In this document: one piece after another, positions 48,687 to 60,707 of the stretch
Layout of the letters: the number at the start of each line of letters is the position of its first letter
How positions within the stretch are numbered: the stretch's first letter is position 1
Assembly (NCBI GenBank): GCA_016801845.1
Contig: CM028923.1
Location: 12,134,679 to 12,198,678, forward strand
Source of the DNA: Polydactylus sextarius
Taxonomy: Eukaryota > Chordata > Actinopteri > Polynemidae
Length of the DNA stretch: 64,000 nucleotides
Direction of reading: 5' to 3'
Position numbers and translations under genes: made by a program
Notes under the pieces: generated by a model
The model's database searches: none
What the model was told of the DNA's origin: nothing
Seen by the model: the letters and a program-made list of their open reading frames with translations, nothing else

Positions 48687-49469
48687 TTGGCTCAAGCAAA
48701 GCCATGGTGGTAATATTTTTATTGGCTGAATTTCTTGCTGATAAAACAGATTTTGTCTTCAAATGTCTAGAAGACTGGAAGCTTTGACTAAGCCTATAAG
48801 AGCAACTACAAGCATTTAAAACACGTTTTGTGGATTGGTTCAATTTGTCAAAGGCCAGAAGATATAGTGTCTAATGTTAGCTGCCAAATGTTATTGGTTG
48901 ACCGGTTATACTTCCCTTCTATTTTAACCTCCGTCCAATATCTGCCTTGGCTTGTCTCTCTAGAAGAAAAATAACCTTCAAACTTCAAAAACATGCCAAG
49001 GTTCCTCTTTCTTTCATCAGTGCTGTCAACCACTTGAAGCAGTAGTGTGGTGAAATTCACCTGAACAAACCTTTTCTTGTTCAGCCATGACTTTGATGTG
49101 AAAGATCGGTGTCATAAAATGTAACACAAACATCCAGTGTATTTCTTAATATATAAAAAAGTATCTTAACCTACAGCTGATTTCACTTCTTGACATTTGT
49201 GTGATGCCAGATGAGTGCTACTGAATGAAATAAATGTTATACAAATGTTAAACACTTCCAGCTATTAAAACATTGCTTGAAACAGTCCCATGTTTTTTGT
49301 AAAGTTGGCTCATCCATCATCATATTTTCACAAGTGCATAAGCTGGGATCCATACATAAACAAGACTAAAACAAACACTAATGATGATGACTAATGAAAC
49401 CTGTCTTGTTCTGAGGGAAGAAGCTTTTCTTCCTTTCATTTTATGCTTTTATGCCACTACAATTTTAAA
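48687..49469. other. Unique AT-rich stretch
   Basis: Nothing supported. Confidence 0.5.
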
Positions 49470-49710
49470 TTGTCTGTCAATCTCTCTCATTCTTGTAAAT
49501 GTGATATCTCAAAAACGCCTAAAGGAATTCCTTCCAAATTTGGCACAGATTTGGACTTAGAGATTGTGATGGACAAAAAGTGAATGGTTATTCTGACCTA
49601 AAAAAAAAACATGTTTTGGCCTTTTTCTTTGATTGCAAAATGTCATTAACAAATTTAGTAGGAATGTTGTATATTTAGTTTCAAAGATGAATTACTTAAA
49701 TTTTAGCTTA
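49470..49710 (+). repeat. Dispersed fish repeat family R, copy 6
   Basis: 'ttgtctgtcaatctctctca', 'cttgtaaatgtgatatctca', 'aaacgcctaaaggaattcc', 'ttccaaatttggcacaga' and 'aaacatgttttggcc' follow the same order as copies 1 and 2. Confidence 0.7.
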
Positions 49711-49724
49711 AGCAGCTTTTAGCT

Positions 49725-49750
49725 GAAGAAAGACCTTTGGGTCTTTCTTC
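49725..49750. repeat. Perfect hairpin, 11-bp arms
   Basis: 'gaagaaagacc' (49725-49735) and 'ggtctttcttc' (49740-49750) with a 4-base loop, just past the recognisable end of repeat copy 6. Confidence 0.9.
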
Positions 49751-50148
49751 TCTTTAAATTGAGCTGATTTAATAGAACAGAGAAGCAGAAATGACAGGAA
49801 GTCTACACCAGCAAACTCCTTCAAACGTCTTGTCCAGTAGTTTATCACACCAAAACTTAATAATATTCTACATTTTCTAAATTCAGAATAATTTCTCAGT
49901 CAATGCATTTGACCAAGATGTTGTCTTATTTCTTAACTAAACCAGCCACTCACTCAGCAGCTCTGTAAACGTTTCAATTGCCTTCCCAATTCCCCTTCCC
50001 TTTTCATTGAAGAGAAGCCTTTATTTATTCCAGGAGGACCACTTATTCTAGTGTTACCTGTTACCTTCCTACTCCCATATGGGAACTGCAGACTTTATCA
50101 GACTGGGCAATCTAACCCGACAACTCTCTTGTGCTCTTGTACACTCTC

Positions 50149-50150
<2 letters not shown>
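49751..50150. other. Unique stretch
   Basis: Nothing recognised. Confidence 0.45.

Positions 50151-50185
<35 letters not shown>
50151..50185. repeat. (CA)n microsatellite
   Basis: About 17 CA units. Confidence 0.97.
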
Positions 50186-50187
<2 letters not shown>

Positions 50188-50189
50188 TA

Positions 50190-50405
50190 AAACCTCTCTC
50201 CCCTCTCTTTCCTTCTCCCTCTCTCCTATCTGGCAGAGTGATCTAACGCAGCAGCTCTCCTGCCGTCTGGCTGCCACGACAGGTAAACTAAACCTGTGGC
50301 CTTGAATTACCCTCCTCCTTCCCTCCTCCTCTACCTCCACCTGTCTTCTCCTCCCTTTCCCTCCCCCTCTTCTGTCCTACTCCTTCCATTCTTCCCACCC
50401 TCTTG
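50190..50405 (+). repeat. Pyrimidine-rich (CT) tract
   Basis: CT-rich on the plus strand, interrupted by a mixed segment at about 50230-50310. It directly follows the (CA)n array. Confidence 0.75.
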
Positions 50406-50480
50406 TTTCTGTCCTATTCTGTTTCTTAAGGTGTAGTCAGCGATGAGTGGTATTGGACTTGCCCTAACAACAGACAGTCT

Positions 50481-50499
50481 GTTTGTGTGTGTGTGTGTA
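50481..50499. repeat. (GT)n microsatellite
   Basis: About nine GT units with one T interruption, followed directly by an octamer word ATGCAAAT (50499-50506). Confidence 0.9.
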
Positions 50500-50506
50500 T
50501 GCAAAT

Positions 50507-51399
50507 GAGTGATGGTAACTGAGACAAAGCACATCCACTTTTCTTAAGCTGCAGTAACTTGCTCTGCTTCTGCATGACAGAAGTTTCCTGTCAGTCCTAC
50601 CCCCTCTGCGCTCCGTTGGCTCAATCACACATCTAGACAAACTGATATCTGATCTGTTAAAACATCTGTAAAGCCTCCAAACTGATGACTTTTCAAAATT
50701 TCAAATGACCCCCAACCCCAGTGAGGCTCTCAACTTTGCTCCATTTGTGAATAGCTTAGGTTTTTCCAACTTTTTGTTGCTATTCTAAAACTAAAGAAGA
50801 GACTGAATGAAACCTGGTGGTGCATTCAAGCATCACTGCAAAGCAAGATGTTTGACAGATGAGGCTGTTAATCTGCACTCGGATGACTCTCCAAATGCCA
50901 ACAAGAATCACCCAATTGGCCATCAGACTTGTAAAACAGTACAATCTGAGCCTTACTCTGGTGGAAGTCAGCTGCTCCAATTGACAATAACAACACATCA
51001 CATTGTTTCCACACAGGCTGTAAAGAAATATCTCACTATCTTGTCTTTTGGCGCAGACGACTGTGGTATTTAAAACTGACATACAGTAAATAAGAAATTT
51101 TTAAGATGTTAGTCCACGTACGTCATTATCTTTCATTTCAATCAGAGTCAAATTTACAGAGAATGTGAGTAACTTGTACTTACATGATTTATGTCCACTC
51201 TTGAGGCATGTATCGAAAATATCACAGACATCTACCTCATAACCTTGATTAAATAAATGGATGGAAGGTTGAACTTTATTAAGCTACATATGTCTGAAGC
51301 ATAAGTTACACTTCAATACCAATAAGGACCAATAACGTTGTGCTAAAGACTGTGATATATAACACAATAAACACAGACATCACATGCACCAAGCCAATG
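50507..51399. other. Unique AT-rich stretch
   Basis: Opposed open frames at 50780-51082 show no domains. Nothing supported. Confidence 0.45.
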
Positions 51400-51683
51400 C
51401 AATTTAGAATTGATTTTAAACATTTTACTATTGATTTTCAAGGTGCAAATCAGTTTTCACCAGTTTGTTGGTTTTTATATTTGGCTATTTCTAAAACTGG
51501 GGACCAACAGGTGGTTAGTCTTTTGCTGTTTGTAACAAATTCATGTTATTTTAACTACATGCTGTTATTTTCTTTCTTTTTTTTTATTCTTCTATGTAAA
51601 TCACTTTATAGTGGCTGTTTTTAAAAGGTGCTACATATATACTATTATTCTTATTACTATTAATAACAATAATAATAATAATA
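51400..51683 (+). mobile_element. L2-like LINE 3' end with (AAT)n tail
   Basis: 'ctatgtaaatcactttata', 'gtggctgtttttaaaaggtg' and 'gctacatatatac' followed by an ATT/AAT-type run (51640-51683) reproduce the layout of a fish L2 3' end ('...gaaaagtgctatataaat' plus a trinucleotide tail). The upstream part (51400-51580) is probably the same element but is too diverged to show coding motifs. Confidence 0.55.
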
Positions 51684-52151
51684 CAGTTTACTTATCTAAG
51701 AATCTGCATGAATTTACAGCAGATCCTCTTCTTGTCCTCTGTCCTGAAAACAGACCCTACCTAAACAGAACAGCTTGACACTATGAGAGTTGCATTGTTT
51801 ATGTAGAGCTGTGTAGTGGGCTCAGGCCAGAGAGGAGTGGCGCTCGTTTTCTGTGTGATCATATGAGTGTGTACACATAGATGCATATACTGTATTTTAT
51901 ACATTTAATTCAAGTATGTGAGCCTCACTGAGACAGTCTGAGTTTTAATATTTGTGTGTGAGTGTGGGTGTGAGTGTGTGTGTTCTGCTTGTGTTCAGTA
52001 CCAAAAAGAACAGCAAACAAATGTATTTGGAGTCTTTGATGAAATGTTGAGTGTAAGCAAAAGAATGTTTTTCCTCACAGATTTAATGTTGCTCATGTAA
52101 GCTCCAGCATATGTGTGTAAGCCAAAGACAGAACGAGACAGGGAGATAAAG

Positions 52152-52153
<2 letters not shown>
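51684..52153. other. Unique stretch
   Basis: No feature recognised. Confidence 0.45.

Positions 52154-52199
<46 letters not shown>
52154..52199. repeat. (GT)n microsatellite
   Basis: About 23 GT units. Confidence 0.97.
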
Positions 52200-52619
52200 G
52201 GAAGAGTGTAAATATGAGACTGAGCCAACAACTGAGCCAAGGAATTGAGAGGCCCCGAGGGAAATGTCACAAAACTTCATGCTGGGAAAACTTGCACTGA
52301 GCGACCCTGTAATATCGTGTATGTTTGTTTTATTTCTTTGTATAAAATAATTGATATTGATTTTTTTTTTCTTTTCTTAATGATTTCAGAGTGTAGTACT
52401 TGTTATTGACTTTTTTTGTGAAAAGCATTTTGTTTTTCTTCGCTGGGATATTTTCTTTTCTTAAATGGACCATCTGATGTTAAACAGCAGACTTTTATGT
52501 AAGCATGACTGCTTTGTATTGATGTGTGTGTATGTGTGTGTGAAAGTGGGGTAAAAAGCAAAGCGATGGCCCATGAAACTAGGTAGAAATCTGACCCAGA
52601 CAGGAGTAAAATCTGCCTT
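52200..52619. other. Unique T-rich stretch
   Basis: T-runs near 52360-52440. Nothing gene-like. Confidence 0.45.
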
Positions 52620-52800
52620 CATCCTCCTCTCTCTGTCCTTGTCTCACCTGTTTTCTTTCTTTTTTTACCCTCACTTTCCTTTTCTTATCTCTGTCCCCTT
52701 GCCTCATCTTTCTTCTATCTATCTATCGTTTCTGCCTCTGTCTTCCTGCCATATACTTCTTCCTCTCCCTTTTTTGTCCCCCCTTTTGCACATCCCCTTG
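52620..52800 (+). repeat. Pyrimidine-rich (CT) tract
   Basis: About 180 bases of C/T-rich sequence with a short (CTAT)n inside (about 52713-52727). The 104-codon frame over it is compositional. Confidence 0.75.
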
Positions 52801-53084
52801 CTCCTCTTGTGCTATTCAGCTCCAGGCCAAGGATCACTGTCACTTGCCAAACACATACTCACACATAGACACAGAAGAATGCAGTAAGAGGAGAAGTGGG
52901 TTGTGGGTAAGTGCAGACAGTTTTTAAAAAAGTTGAAATTTGTAACTGAAAGTTAAACTACCTCTTGTTGAGAACTAATGGATATGAGGCTGGATTTGTT
53001 TTCTATAATGTAATTTATTCTTCAGAAACAGTAGTAACACGGTAATATTAAATGCACTTCTCATCTTTTTTCGGAACCACAACA
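52801..53084. other. Unique stretch
   Basis: Nothing recognised. Confidence 0.4.
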
Positions 53085-53900
53085 CCAGAAGGGGACTCTT
53101 TTGGCTTCTTGATGTATCATGGGAGTTTACCCATCCATTCTACATGTGCTTTGTAGACTTGGAGCTGATATCTGTGTCCCTTGGGGGTAGTTGTGGGGAG
53201 TACTGCAGGAATACAGGATCTTTTATTAAAAGCCACGCAGTCCTTATATGAACAATTTTAGTGCTCTGCCCATGTACTTGGCACAAACTCAGGCACATTT
53301 CCAGTAGGTGTTGGCCTGCACCAGTGTTGTTTTATTAGCAATTCAACTGTAACTTTCATGGATGAACACATTTTCAAGGAGCTGCCATGGGGAGGAGTGT
53401 CTCAGGGTTCAGGGCCTTAGAGCAGTCTTTTCTATCTGCAGATGATGTATTTATGTGACTTTAAGGGCACACTGGGGAACAAACAGTTGGGATGGCGGCA
53501 CCTCCAGGTTGGGAAAAGGTGGATTTCTACCTTTAAGTTGGGGAATGAGTTGTAGCCACAAGTAAAGAAGGATTAGTACACATCCCACATTCTCATGAGA
53601 GAATGTGGGATGGAGATTGAGTCGATCTACACTCTGATCTACGTGTATGGTCATAAGCTTTGGGTGTTGACTGAAATACAGAGTCCAGATTATAAATAGG
53701 GTGAAGATTTCAGGGTAAAGTCTCAACTTCTTTGTATTGAAAGTAGCCAGTTAAGGTGATTTGGGCATCTGATCAGGATGCCTCCTTGATGTCTTATAAA
53801 GGAGGCTTTATGGGTATGTCCCAATTGAGCTTGGGTTGACCCAGAACAAGCTAGAGAGATTATATATCTCACTCAGCTGAGGGATGTTTAAGAACCCTCA
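53085..53900 (+). mobile_element. Decayed Rex3/RTE-like LINE, reverse transcriptase remnant
   Basis: Order and wording follow the fish Rex3 (RTE clade) reverse transcriptase. 'FYMCFVDLE' lies at about 53139-53165, and 'LGGSCGEYC' follows from the RVPRGVLWGVL-type region. A 'FLSADDV' stretch (53428-53446) corresponds to the catalytic FADD box with its two Asp residues still encoded. 'YGHKLWVLT' is at 53646-53672 and 'FGHLIRMPP'-type remains at about 53758-53786. Multiple stops, indels and missing blocks make it inactive. The endonuclease and the 3' end are not identifiable. Confidence 0.8.
53581..53612. repeat. Perfect hairpin, 14-bp arms, inside the Rex3-like relic
   Basis: 'catcccacattctc' (53581-53594) and 'gagaatgtgggatg' (53599-53612) pair exactly across a 4-base loop. 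Confidence 0.95.
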
Positions 53901-55829
53901 TTAAAGAGCTGTAAAGTGTTGCTAGGGAGGTGGATATCAGGACTACCTTGTTTGGTCTGTGACAGTTGGGGAGATGGACATCTTTTAGCCACCATAACCA
54001 GACCATAACTGTATTACAGTAACAATTGTTTAGTTGCCAGATCATTGGTCATTCAGTTGACCATCCAAACATGTCAAACAACTATCTGACAGAAATCTGG
54101 CTTGAATCAAGTGTCTACCCAGCTGTTTAAAGTGTCCATTTTTATCCCAAACCACACTTTTTCTCTAAACTTAATCAACTTGTTTTTCTGCCTGAACGAA
54201 TATTAAATAAACTGAAATATATAATGGTTCTTAGCAGATATTACAATGCCTGCCAACATTCACTGTTTATATAGAGAAGCTATTGTACTGTGATCATTTT
54301 TTCAACAGTCACTGGTATCAGATTTGAAAGCTGCTGATATATGCTGTCATCCTGCTGGTTAGGTGCATCAGACCAGAAAAGCTCAATGAGTAATTTGTCA
54401 TTGCTACCAAATGGTTTTGTCTGCCCCCACCCTTTTCCTCTATGTGTTTGTTCCACTTTCCTATTGTAACCATAAAATGCCTGTTATTTTGTTTCCAAGC
54501 AGTCTCCAGTCTGGTACCTCCAACAGACAGAAATCTGTCCATCAAAAGTGGATTATTTTACCTGAGTTAACTGAATACAGATGCTGAATGACACAGAACA
54601 TCTGCCATACTTTGGTAAGTGCAAGACAGTTTCCAAAATACAAGAAGTAATACACCTGCACAATGTAAAACTAGGTTGAGCAGAATGTAAGAGACAGTTC
54701 TATGAGCTGTTACAAACACCACAAAGCTGCAAGTGGATGCACTGTAACCCACATAAACCCTAACATCTAAGCCATTAATAAAATCAGAAGTGGTGTTTTG
54801 ATAAGAGTTTATTTCAGATGAGATTTTGAACCACTTAATTGATAATTCAATTACTGGATCATCTGAGTTTATTATCTTGTCACTGACTCCCTCACCATCT
54901 TTGTAATTGCACAGCTTAGCAGATATTTATTGAAAAAATAAAGCCTCTAGGACATCAACCCATTTCTACTTTCTGCAATGTTCACATAAATATATCCAGA
55001 CCTTAGGACACAATGTCAGGTCAGTGTTCTCTACTGGCAGAATTACTATTTCTATTACTATTACTATTATTACCATTCGAACTCTTTGATATTGAAACCC
55101 AATACATCAAAATGATGAAAGGAGTGATGTGCATGCTAGTCCCATTAGATGTTGCTTGTGTAGCTTTTTTATTTGTTGTCACTCATATGGTGTTTTGCTG
55201 TCAGGTTATAAAACTAACTATTTTAACTTTAGAGCAAATAGCAAAATGAATAGATTATAAAGATCTTTGTGGTCACTTTTGAGCCGAAAGATTCAATCCA
55301 AAACAGATGGAACCTCTGCTCCAGTCAAGTGGCCTGATTTTCTGATTCAGAACAGTTCCTGTTACACAGAGATCTAATCTAATCTAGGTTGACACCTGTT
55401 TGGTCTAAGAGACATGACTTCAGATCCCAGTATGTCCCAGTTTTAATTATTTGTGCTTAAATACAAATAAATAACTAGAGTATTCTATGCTTTCTGCAAG
55501 AAAATAATCTCTTGAATCTCAGGTAAGGGAAAATCTGTTTTATGTCTGAGCAGTAAGGCTTGAAAAACGTGGCTGCCATAGCTTGTCTTCTGCTTGGAAA
55601 AACTGAATTTCTCGGAAATGAGTACCTCAGATCAAATGCATGACAGAAACTTAAGACAATAAAGGATCACTGAGAGAGGAATGCAGGATGGAAGGAAACA
55701 TTAGCAAGGCGTCCTTGTACCTAGAATAACACGGAACATTAGAATTTGAATAGAATTTACTCCTAAAGGAAAAACAACAAACAACAAAAGACCTGACTGT
55801 GGGAATCCCTAAAAACCACAACCCCCCTA
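53901..55829. other. Unique AT-rich stretch
   Basis: No gene supported. A degenerate (TATTAC)n patch lies at about 55045-55074. Confidence 0.5.
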
Positions 55830-55851
55830 ACAACAACAACAACAACAACAA
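55830..55851. repeat. (CAA)n microsatellite
   Basis: Seven CAA units. Confidence 0.93.
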
Positions 55852-57204
55852 TAGTAATAATGATAATAGTTTGTTAAAAAAGATTGACTTTTAAATTAAA
55901 TGTTCGTTGTTAGTTGCTTGAAAAAAAAATCCAAGATGAATAGATATCTACTGTATATGTTGAAACAGTGTTGAGACAACAGAGATAAATAACAGAGATA
56001 AAAAGTTGCGTGTTGATCTTTCTGTGTGTTCATGTTAGTCTCAACATTGCCCTCAGGAAATTTGTCACTGGAGGTGGTTCAGTAAAAAACAAAAACAAAC
56101 AAACAAAAAAAACCTGATGCAGACTCTGAAATATTAATTCAACCAATTTAAGTAATTTCAAGATATATATATATATATATATTTATTTAAAGAAAATTAA
56201 TTTTAAGAAAATAGTCCTTTTCAAGTTGATAAGGGTAAACTTTATTTACAGAAAGGTGGTGTACCTTTGCTTTAAACCATTGTGAGTTCAATCTACAAAC
56301 AGAAATCTGGATCAGAGCTTTAGAAATGACTAAGAACAGAAAAAAAGACTGTGCTGACTCTTATTTGTTAAAAACATACTGCTATGTACTACCTAACGTG
56401 CCCCTTGACATGATCAGACTTCTGTCGAATACATTCCTGCTTTGAAGTTGGAAGTTCATTGGAAGTTGTTTACAGAAATTCTGTGGAAACCACTGACAGA
56501 CAAAAGGTAGATGAATCGCTAAAACAGCTGTTCCGCTTAAGACCTATACAATAACATATGTTGTAGTTGAACAAGGACAGATATTTAATTCAACAACAAA
56601 AAAGATGCATGCTGATTTTTCTACACTTTCCTCCAGGGAATTGGAATTCCTTAAGGTGATGAACTCATTTCATCAAATTAACCTGAAGCAGACTGTTAAA
56701 TATTTGTGCAATTAATTTTAACCTGGTATGAAACTCATTTCAATGTGCTGCCTTGGAGTGAAATGATGGTATAATTACTCACCTGCTGCTAAAACAGACA
56801 CTTTCTCATTCACTTTCTTATGAATTACATGGTTTTTGGTGTGTGATGTAGCACCACTAACCCTTAAATAACCATTTTTGCTAGTTAACAGGGGTCATCT
56901 GTGCTATAAACCACTGTAGGAAACTTCCATGCTGAAGGTTTTCCCACCAAAAATAACAATTATTCATCAGCACATTTTTTCCACTTCATCTTTTGTTGTA
57001 CAAGTGCAGAGGAAAATGATTTTTCAGTTATACTGGTGGATGTTTGCAGCACTCTTTCTCTTTCTTAGCTCTTTACAGTAAAAGGAAGATTTTAGGAAAA
57101 AAAAAAAATAAACTGCTGATCCTCAGTGGTTGTGGCCTTTGCTCTTTGAGAAAAAAAAAAGCTGTGCAGGTTTTTGTTCTTCTGTCTTGCAGCTGAGTGG
57201 TTTC
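55852..57204. other. Unique AT-rich stretch
   Basis: Contains a short (AT)n at 56164-56182. No gene or transposon recognised. Confidence 0.5.
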
Positions 57205-57300
57205 TCATTCATTCGATTCTTGCTGGAGCCTCTCCCAGAATGAAGTGGGTGAAAGGCAGGGAAATACCTTGGCAGGACACCAGTGTACAGAGTGCACTGT
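57205..57300 (+). repeat. Fragment of widespread teleost repeat (family H), 5' part
   Basis: 'gctggagcctctcccaga', 'gggtgaaaggcagggaaata', 'ccttggcaggacaccagt' and 'gtacagagtgcac' follow the family order. This is upstream of the part seen at 40655. Confidence 0.7.
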
Positions 57301-57429
57301 TTGATATCTTTTAATGTCAATGACATGTGTTGAATTTTATATACATGCTTTTAAATACTTTAGGGAGTGAAGTAATGTCTTTCTTTGGATCTCTAGTTAC
57401 ATACAGTGTGTGTGAGTGTTTGCATGTGT

Positions 57430-57600
57430 GTATTAAATTAAATTAACCTTTATTTACTCAGGGAAGGTTTGCCTTAGCACAAATGCTCCTTTACCAACGC
57501 CCTATTTCTCATTCACAGGTAAAGACAGCCCAGTATAGCCACATTTTAGAAGTGAGCGGAGCTGCTTCTTCTATTGTTGTTGGGAGGATTATCAGTCATT
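57430..57600 (+). repeat. Possible dispersed repeat fragment
   Basis: 'taacctttatttactcagg' followed by 'gaaggtttgcc' and 'gagcggagctgcttcttct' resemble an interspersed fish sequence. The evidence is weak. Confidence 0.3.
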
Positions 57601-58139
57601 CACACTTGTCGGGATGTATTTGTTTGATGTCAGAGTTTCTTTTCTTGTTTTCCTTCTATTTCTTCCTCTTTTTTTCTGTCATCCAGGAGCGCCATATTTG
57701 CTTAACCTGAATGGCCTAGAAAGTGATGAGGCAAAAAAGAAAAAAAAATCTGGCTCTGAGTTAACTGTGACTTAACACGCTAAACTTTGACTTAACCACA
57801 AGTTCGCAAACTAAGTGTGACTCATGTTATTTTACAGGATATGACCAACCTTCATAATCTGCTTGAAAATATGAATAATACAGTATGGAAGATGCTGGTT
57901 AACTCTTCATGCTAAAATAACAGATCAGATCTTGTCCCTAACATGAAAACCTGGAATGAGCTCAGACTGCCGAAACACGCAAGAGGCAAAACTCAGAGAC
58001 ACACACTCCTCACAGTGGGAGGGCAGACATGGATTTATTATTTATTGACCTTGGTCACTTTATAACACACTAGTGCATTTCTGCACACAAGCATTTCTTG
58101 AGGTGAAGTTTTGCCTGTGATTTTATCCTATGTCATGAT
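57601..58139. other. Unique stretch
   Basis: Nothing supported. Confidence 0.4.
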
Positions 58140-58445
58140 CTTAAAGCACAAGCTTTTATGCGCCGTGTGGTGTTATTTAACATCACTGCTGTCAGACTGT
58201 TGCCACACTTCTCTTGGGCCACCATGCATTCCTTCTCTGTGATGTTCTGTCATTTGAACTGTCATCGCGGCTTAGCTAACAGCTGTAGGTGACTCGAGTA
58301 AGACAAACACACCGACCTTGTATGCAAATCTGATGCAACGGCACAAGAAAGCCAATGGGCTCATCTTGGTGATTTCACAATAGCCTGTAATTTGGAAGCT
58401 GTCAGCAGCTGAGGCCTAAAATATAAAGCACAGTCGTTAAAGTGT
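58140..58445. promoter_or_regulatory. Candidate conserved non-coding element
   Basis: A 300-base complex stretch with a perfect octamer ATGCAAAT (58322-58329), a 'tttatgcgc' caudal/HOX-like word (58157) and CCAAT in 'gccaatgggc'. 'tttcacaatagcctgtaatt' follows, with E-box-like 'cagctg' words. It has no repeats, CA arrays or open frame. Its texture resembles an ancient enhancer. Confidence 0.28.
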
Positions 58446-58996
58446 TGGCAGAGGCAGGTATCTACCTGGAAACTGACTGGGGGTTAGAGAGTGTCTGCAG
58501 AGATTTAGAAAGTAATTTATCTAATCCAGTCAATCATTTGTTTCAAATTTAATGAGTAAGATAAATCTGGTACATATAAAAGTAGCATTACTTCTGCGAG
58601 TAATGAAAATGTGAAATCAAATAGCCAAATAAATTCTTAGTTATTATTTTTCCATAAAATTATTAACTCAACATACGAATTCCAAACACTTAAACACACG
58701 AATACCAGTTCTGCCGTCAAAGTTTTGAGACAAGTTGAACAATTCTTTATCTCTGTTGTCTGAGAAGAAAAATATGGCAGCTTAATGTTCAGAGTTTGTT
58801 TCAAAAGAAAAATAACGTGAACATAAAATAGCCCGAACTTCCTGAGCCAGAGGGGAGCACAGAAGATGAGTGGAAACTCAAATCATGGGCTGTAGTAAAA
58901 AGACAGAAGCTTTCTGTCGGCTCAAACCATTTCATCATAAGATAACTGTCATACCTATCATACGACTCCAATTATTCCTGTACTGACTTGCGCAGG
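58446..58996. other. Unique AT-rich stretch
   Basis: Nothing recognised. Confidence 0.45.
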
Positions 58997-59030
58997 AAAA
59001 AAAACAAAACAAAACAAAACAAAACAAACA
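58997..59030. repeat. (AAAAC)n microsatellite
   Basis: About six AAAAC units after an A-run. Confidence 0.93.
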
Positions 59031-59528
59031 TACAGATTCTAAACTGCTCTGAAGACGCTAAATGATAAGTTTGATGTTATCACGATGTGCGATTTCACAA
59101 TGTGGTAATGTACATGATGTGTGTTTTCTTGCACAAAGGCACGCCATATGAGACGCTCGTCCGCTGCACTGGGACAAGAAGCTTCAAACAGTAAAATAAA
59201 GACAAGCCTCAAATCTGTGTTATCTGCATTGCTTTAGTCTAGATTCTGATTATTTGTCATTTTAGTGACTCTTATTCAGGTGATTAATTCTTGACATTCA
59301 AAATGACCTACCAGTATATAAAAGTTTTGTACGGTGGCCCTGAAGGTCAAAACAAAACAAGATTTAAAGAAACAAACAAATAAACTAATGAGGTATTTCA
59401 GCATTTCAAAACCAGTTCCATTTCAAAACCGGCTCCAGTGGATTTCTGATATGAGACCTTTAACCTACAGGACAACATCACTGGTGAGAGGATTTTCCAG
59501 TCCAGAGGATTCATTCACTAAACTTGAG
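59031..59528. other. Unique AT-rich stretch
   Basis: Nothing recognised. Confidence 0.4.
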
Positions 59529-59840
59529 TGATGACTCACACAGGTGAATCACCCGGATCAATTAAATGACTCACGAGTCACGAATCTGAGGTCTCCATTA
59601 ACCAGAATCCAGAATCCTACTAATGCATGAATTTATGGGTTTTGTCGGTTCCTCTAGAGCCAGAAACACAAAGCTGAATCTGAATCACTCACTCACACAC
59701 GTTAGCGCTCTGGTGTATGCTTTAGTCACAAATGAATCTGCTGGTTTACTTCCTCTTCATCACAAGCCACATATACTTTCTTCTATGAAAACAAATGATA
59801 CAGCTGGCGATACTGACTCACCAATAGAATGACTCAGGGA
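59529..59840. promoter_or_regulatory. Cluster of AP-1 consensus TGACTCA sites
   Basis: Four exact TGACTCA heptamers (59532, 59567, 59814 and 59830) within 305 bases, plus a neighbouring 'gagtca'. The last two are 16 bases apart. The words may instead belong to an old repeat with 'gaatgactcac' units. Confidence 0.3.
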
Positions 59841-60039
59841 GCCAAATCCTAACAAGGAACCAAATATTACAGCTCTAACTCACTCTTAGAAAAGTAAATC
59901 AGCAAGAAAAACATAAATGATGTCAAGAGTTGAACATGTTTGTTTAAGTGTCAGTAAAACTTCTGGTGTTGAGATCCAAGGAGCCTAATGATGCACACTG
60001 TTCATCCATGTGTCAGTGAGTTTAGGCAACAAGAACTGT

Positions 60040-60305
60040 TTGTTCTCCCACCTTTGCTTCCTCTCTATTTTTATTTACTTCCTCAACATTCATCTGTCCT
60101 TCCTTCCTCCTCCATCCTCCCTCCTTTTCTAGTCTTTCCCTTCCTTCCCCTCCTGTCACACTTCAATTCTTTCCACTTGTCCACTTTTTCCTCCTCCCCG
60201 CTTGCTCTTCCTCTCAGTGGTCCTTGCTCATTTCCCCTTCTTCCCTGCCTCACCTACTTTTGTACATTCTCTCACTCCATCGCCTCTCCTGCCTCTTTCT
60301 CCCTC
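60040..60305 (+). repeat. Pyrimidine-rich (CT) tract
   Basis: About 265 bases dominated by C/T, giving the long Leu/Ser/Pro-rich frame here, which I do not regard as a gene. Confidence 0.75.
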
Positions 60306-60707
60306 CCTGGTGAGCGTGATGAATAATGCAGTGTTCTGCTCTGATAATCATCATCATCTGTCTTTCCTCTGTCTGATAGTTAGTGAAAGATGTCTTTATA
60401 TTTGTCTTAATATATAGATAAATAGTATTTGTCCTATGTTGTACGGATTCTGACATTTTTATTGAAAAGTTGTTATTATTCTAACCTTTAAACTTCAACA
60501 CGGGCAGAAAAAAAAAAATGCATACATTCAAACACGCATAAATACATACAAGTGTAAACATATAATTAGTATGTCACACACTAAACACACACACTAGTCT
60601 CTGAAGGCGAGTCGCTGCTCTGTAATCAACAACACAAATACTCTCGCCCTGTGAGGTCTGTGTATGTTTATGTGAGTTTTCACCAGCAAAGCCACAGGTC
60701 ACACACA

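Noticed and set aside
59988..60326. 112-codon plus-strand open frame rich in Leu/Ser/Pro
   Set aside because: Translation of the pyrimidine-rich tract; a parallel frame shows the same composition.
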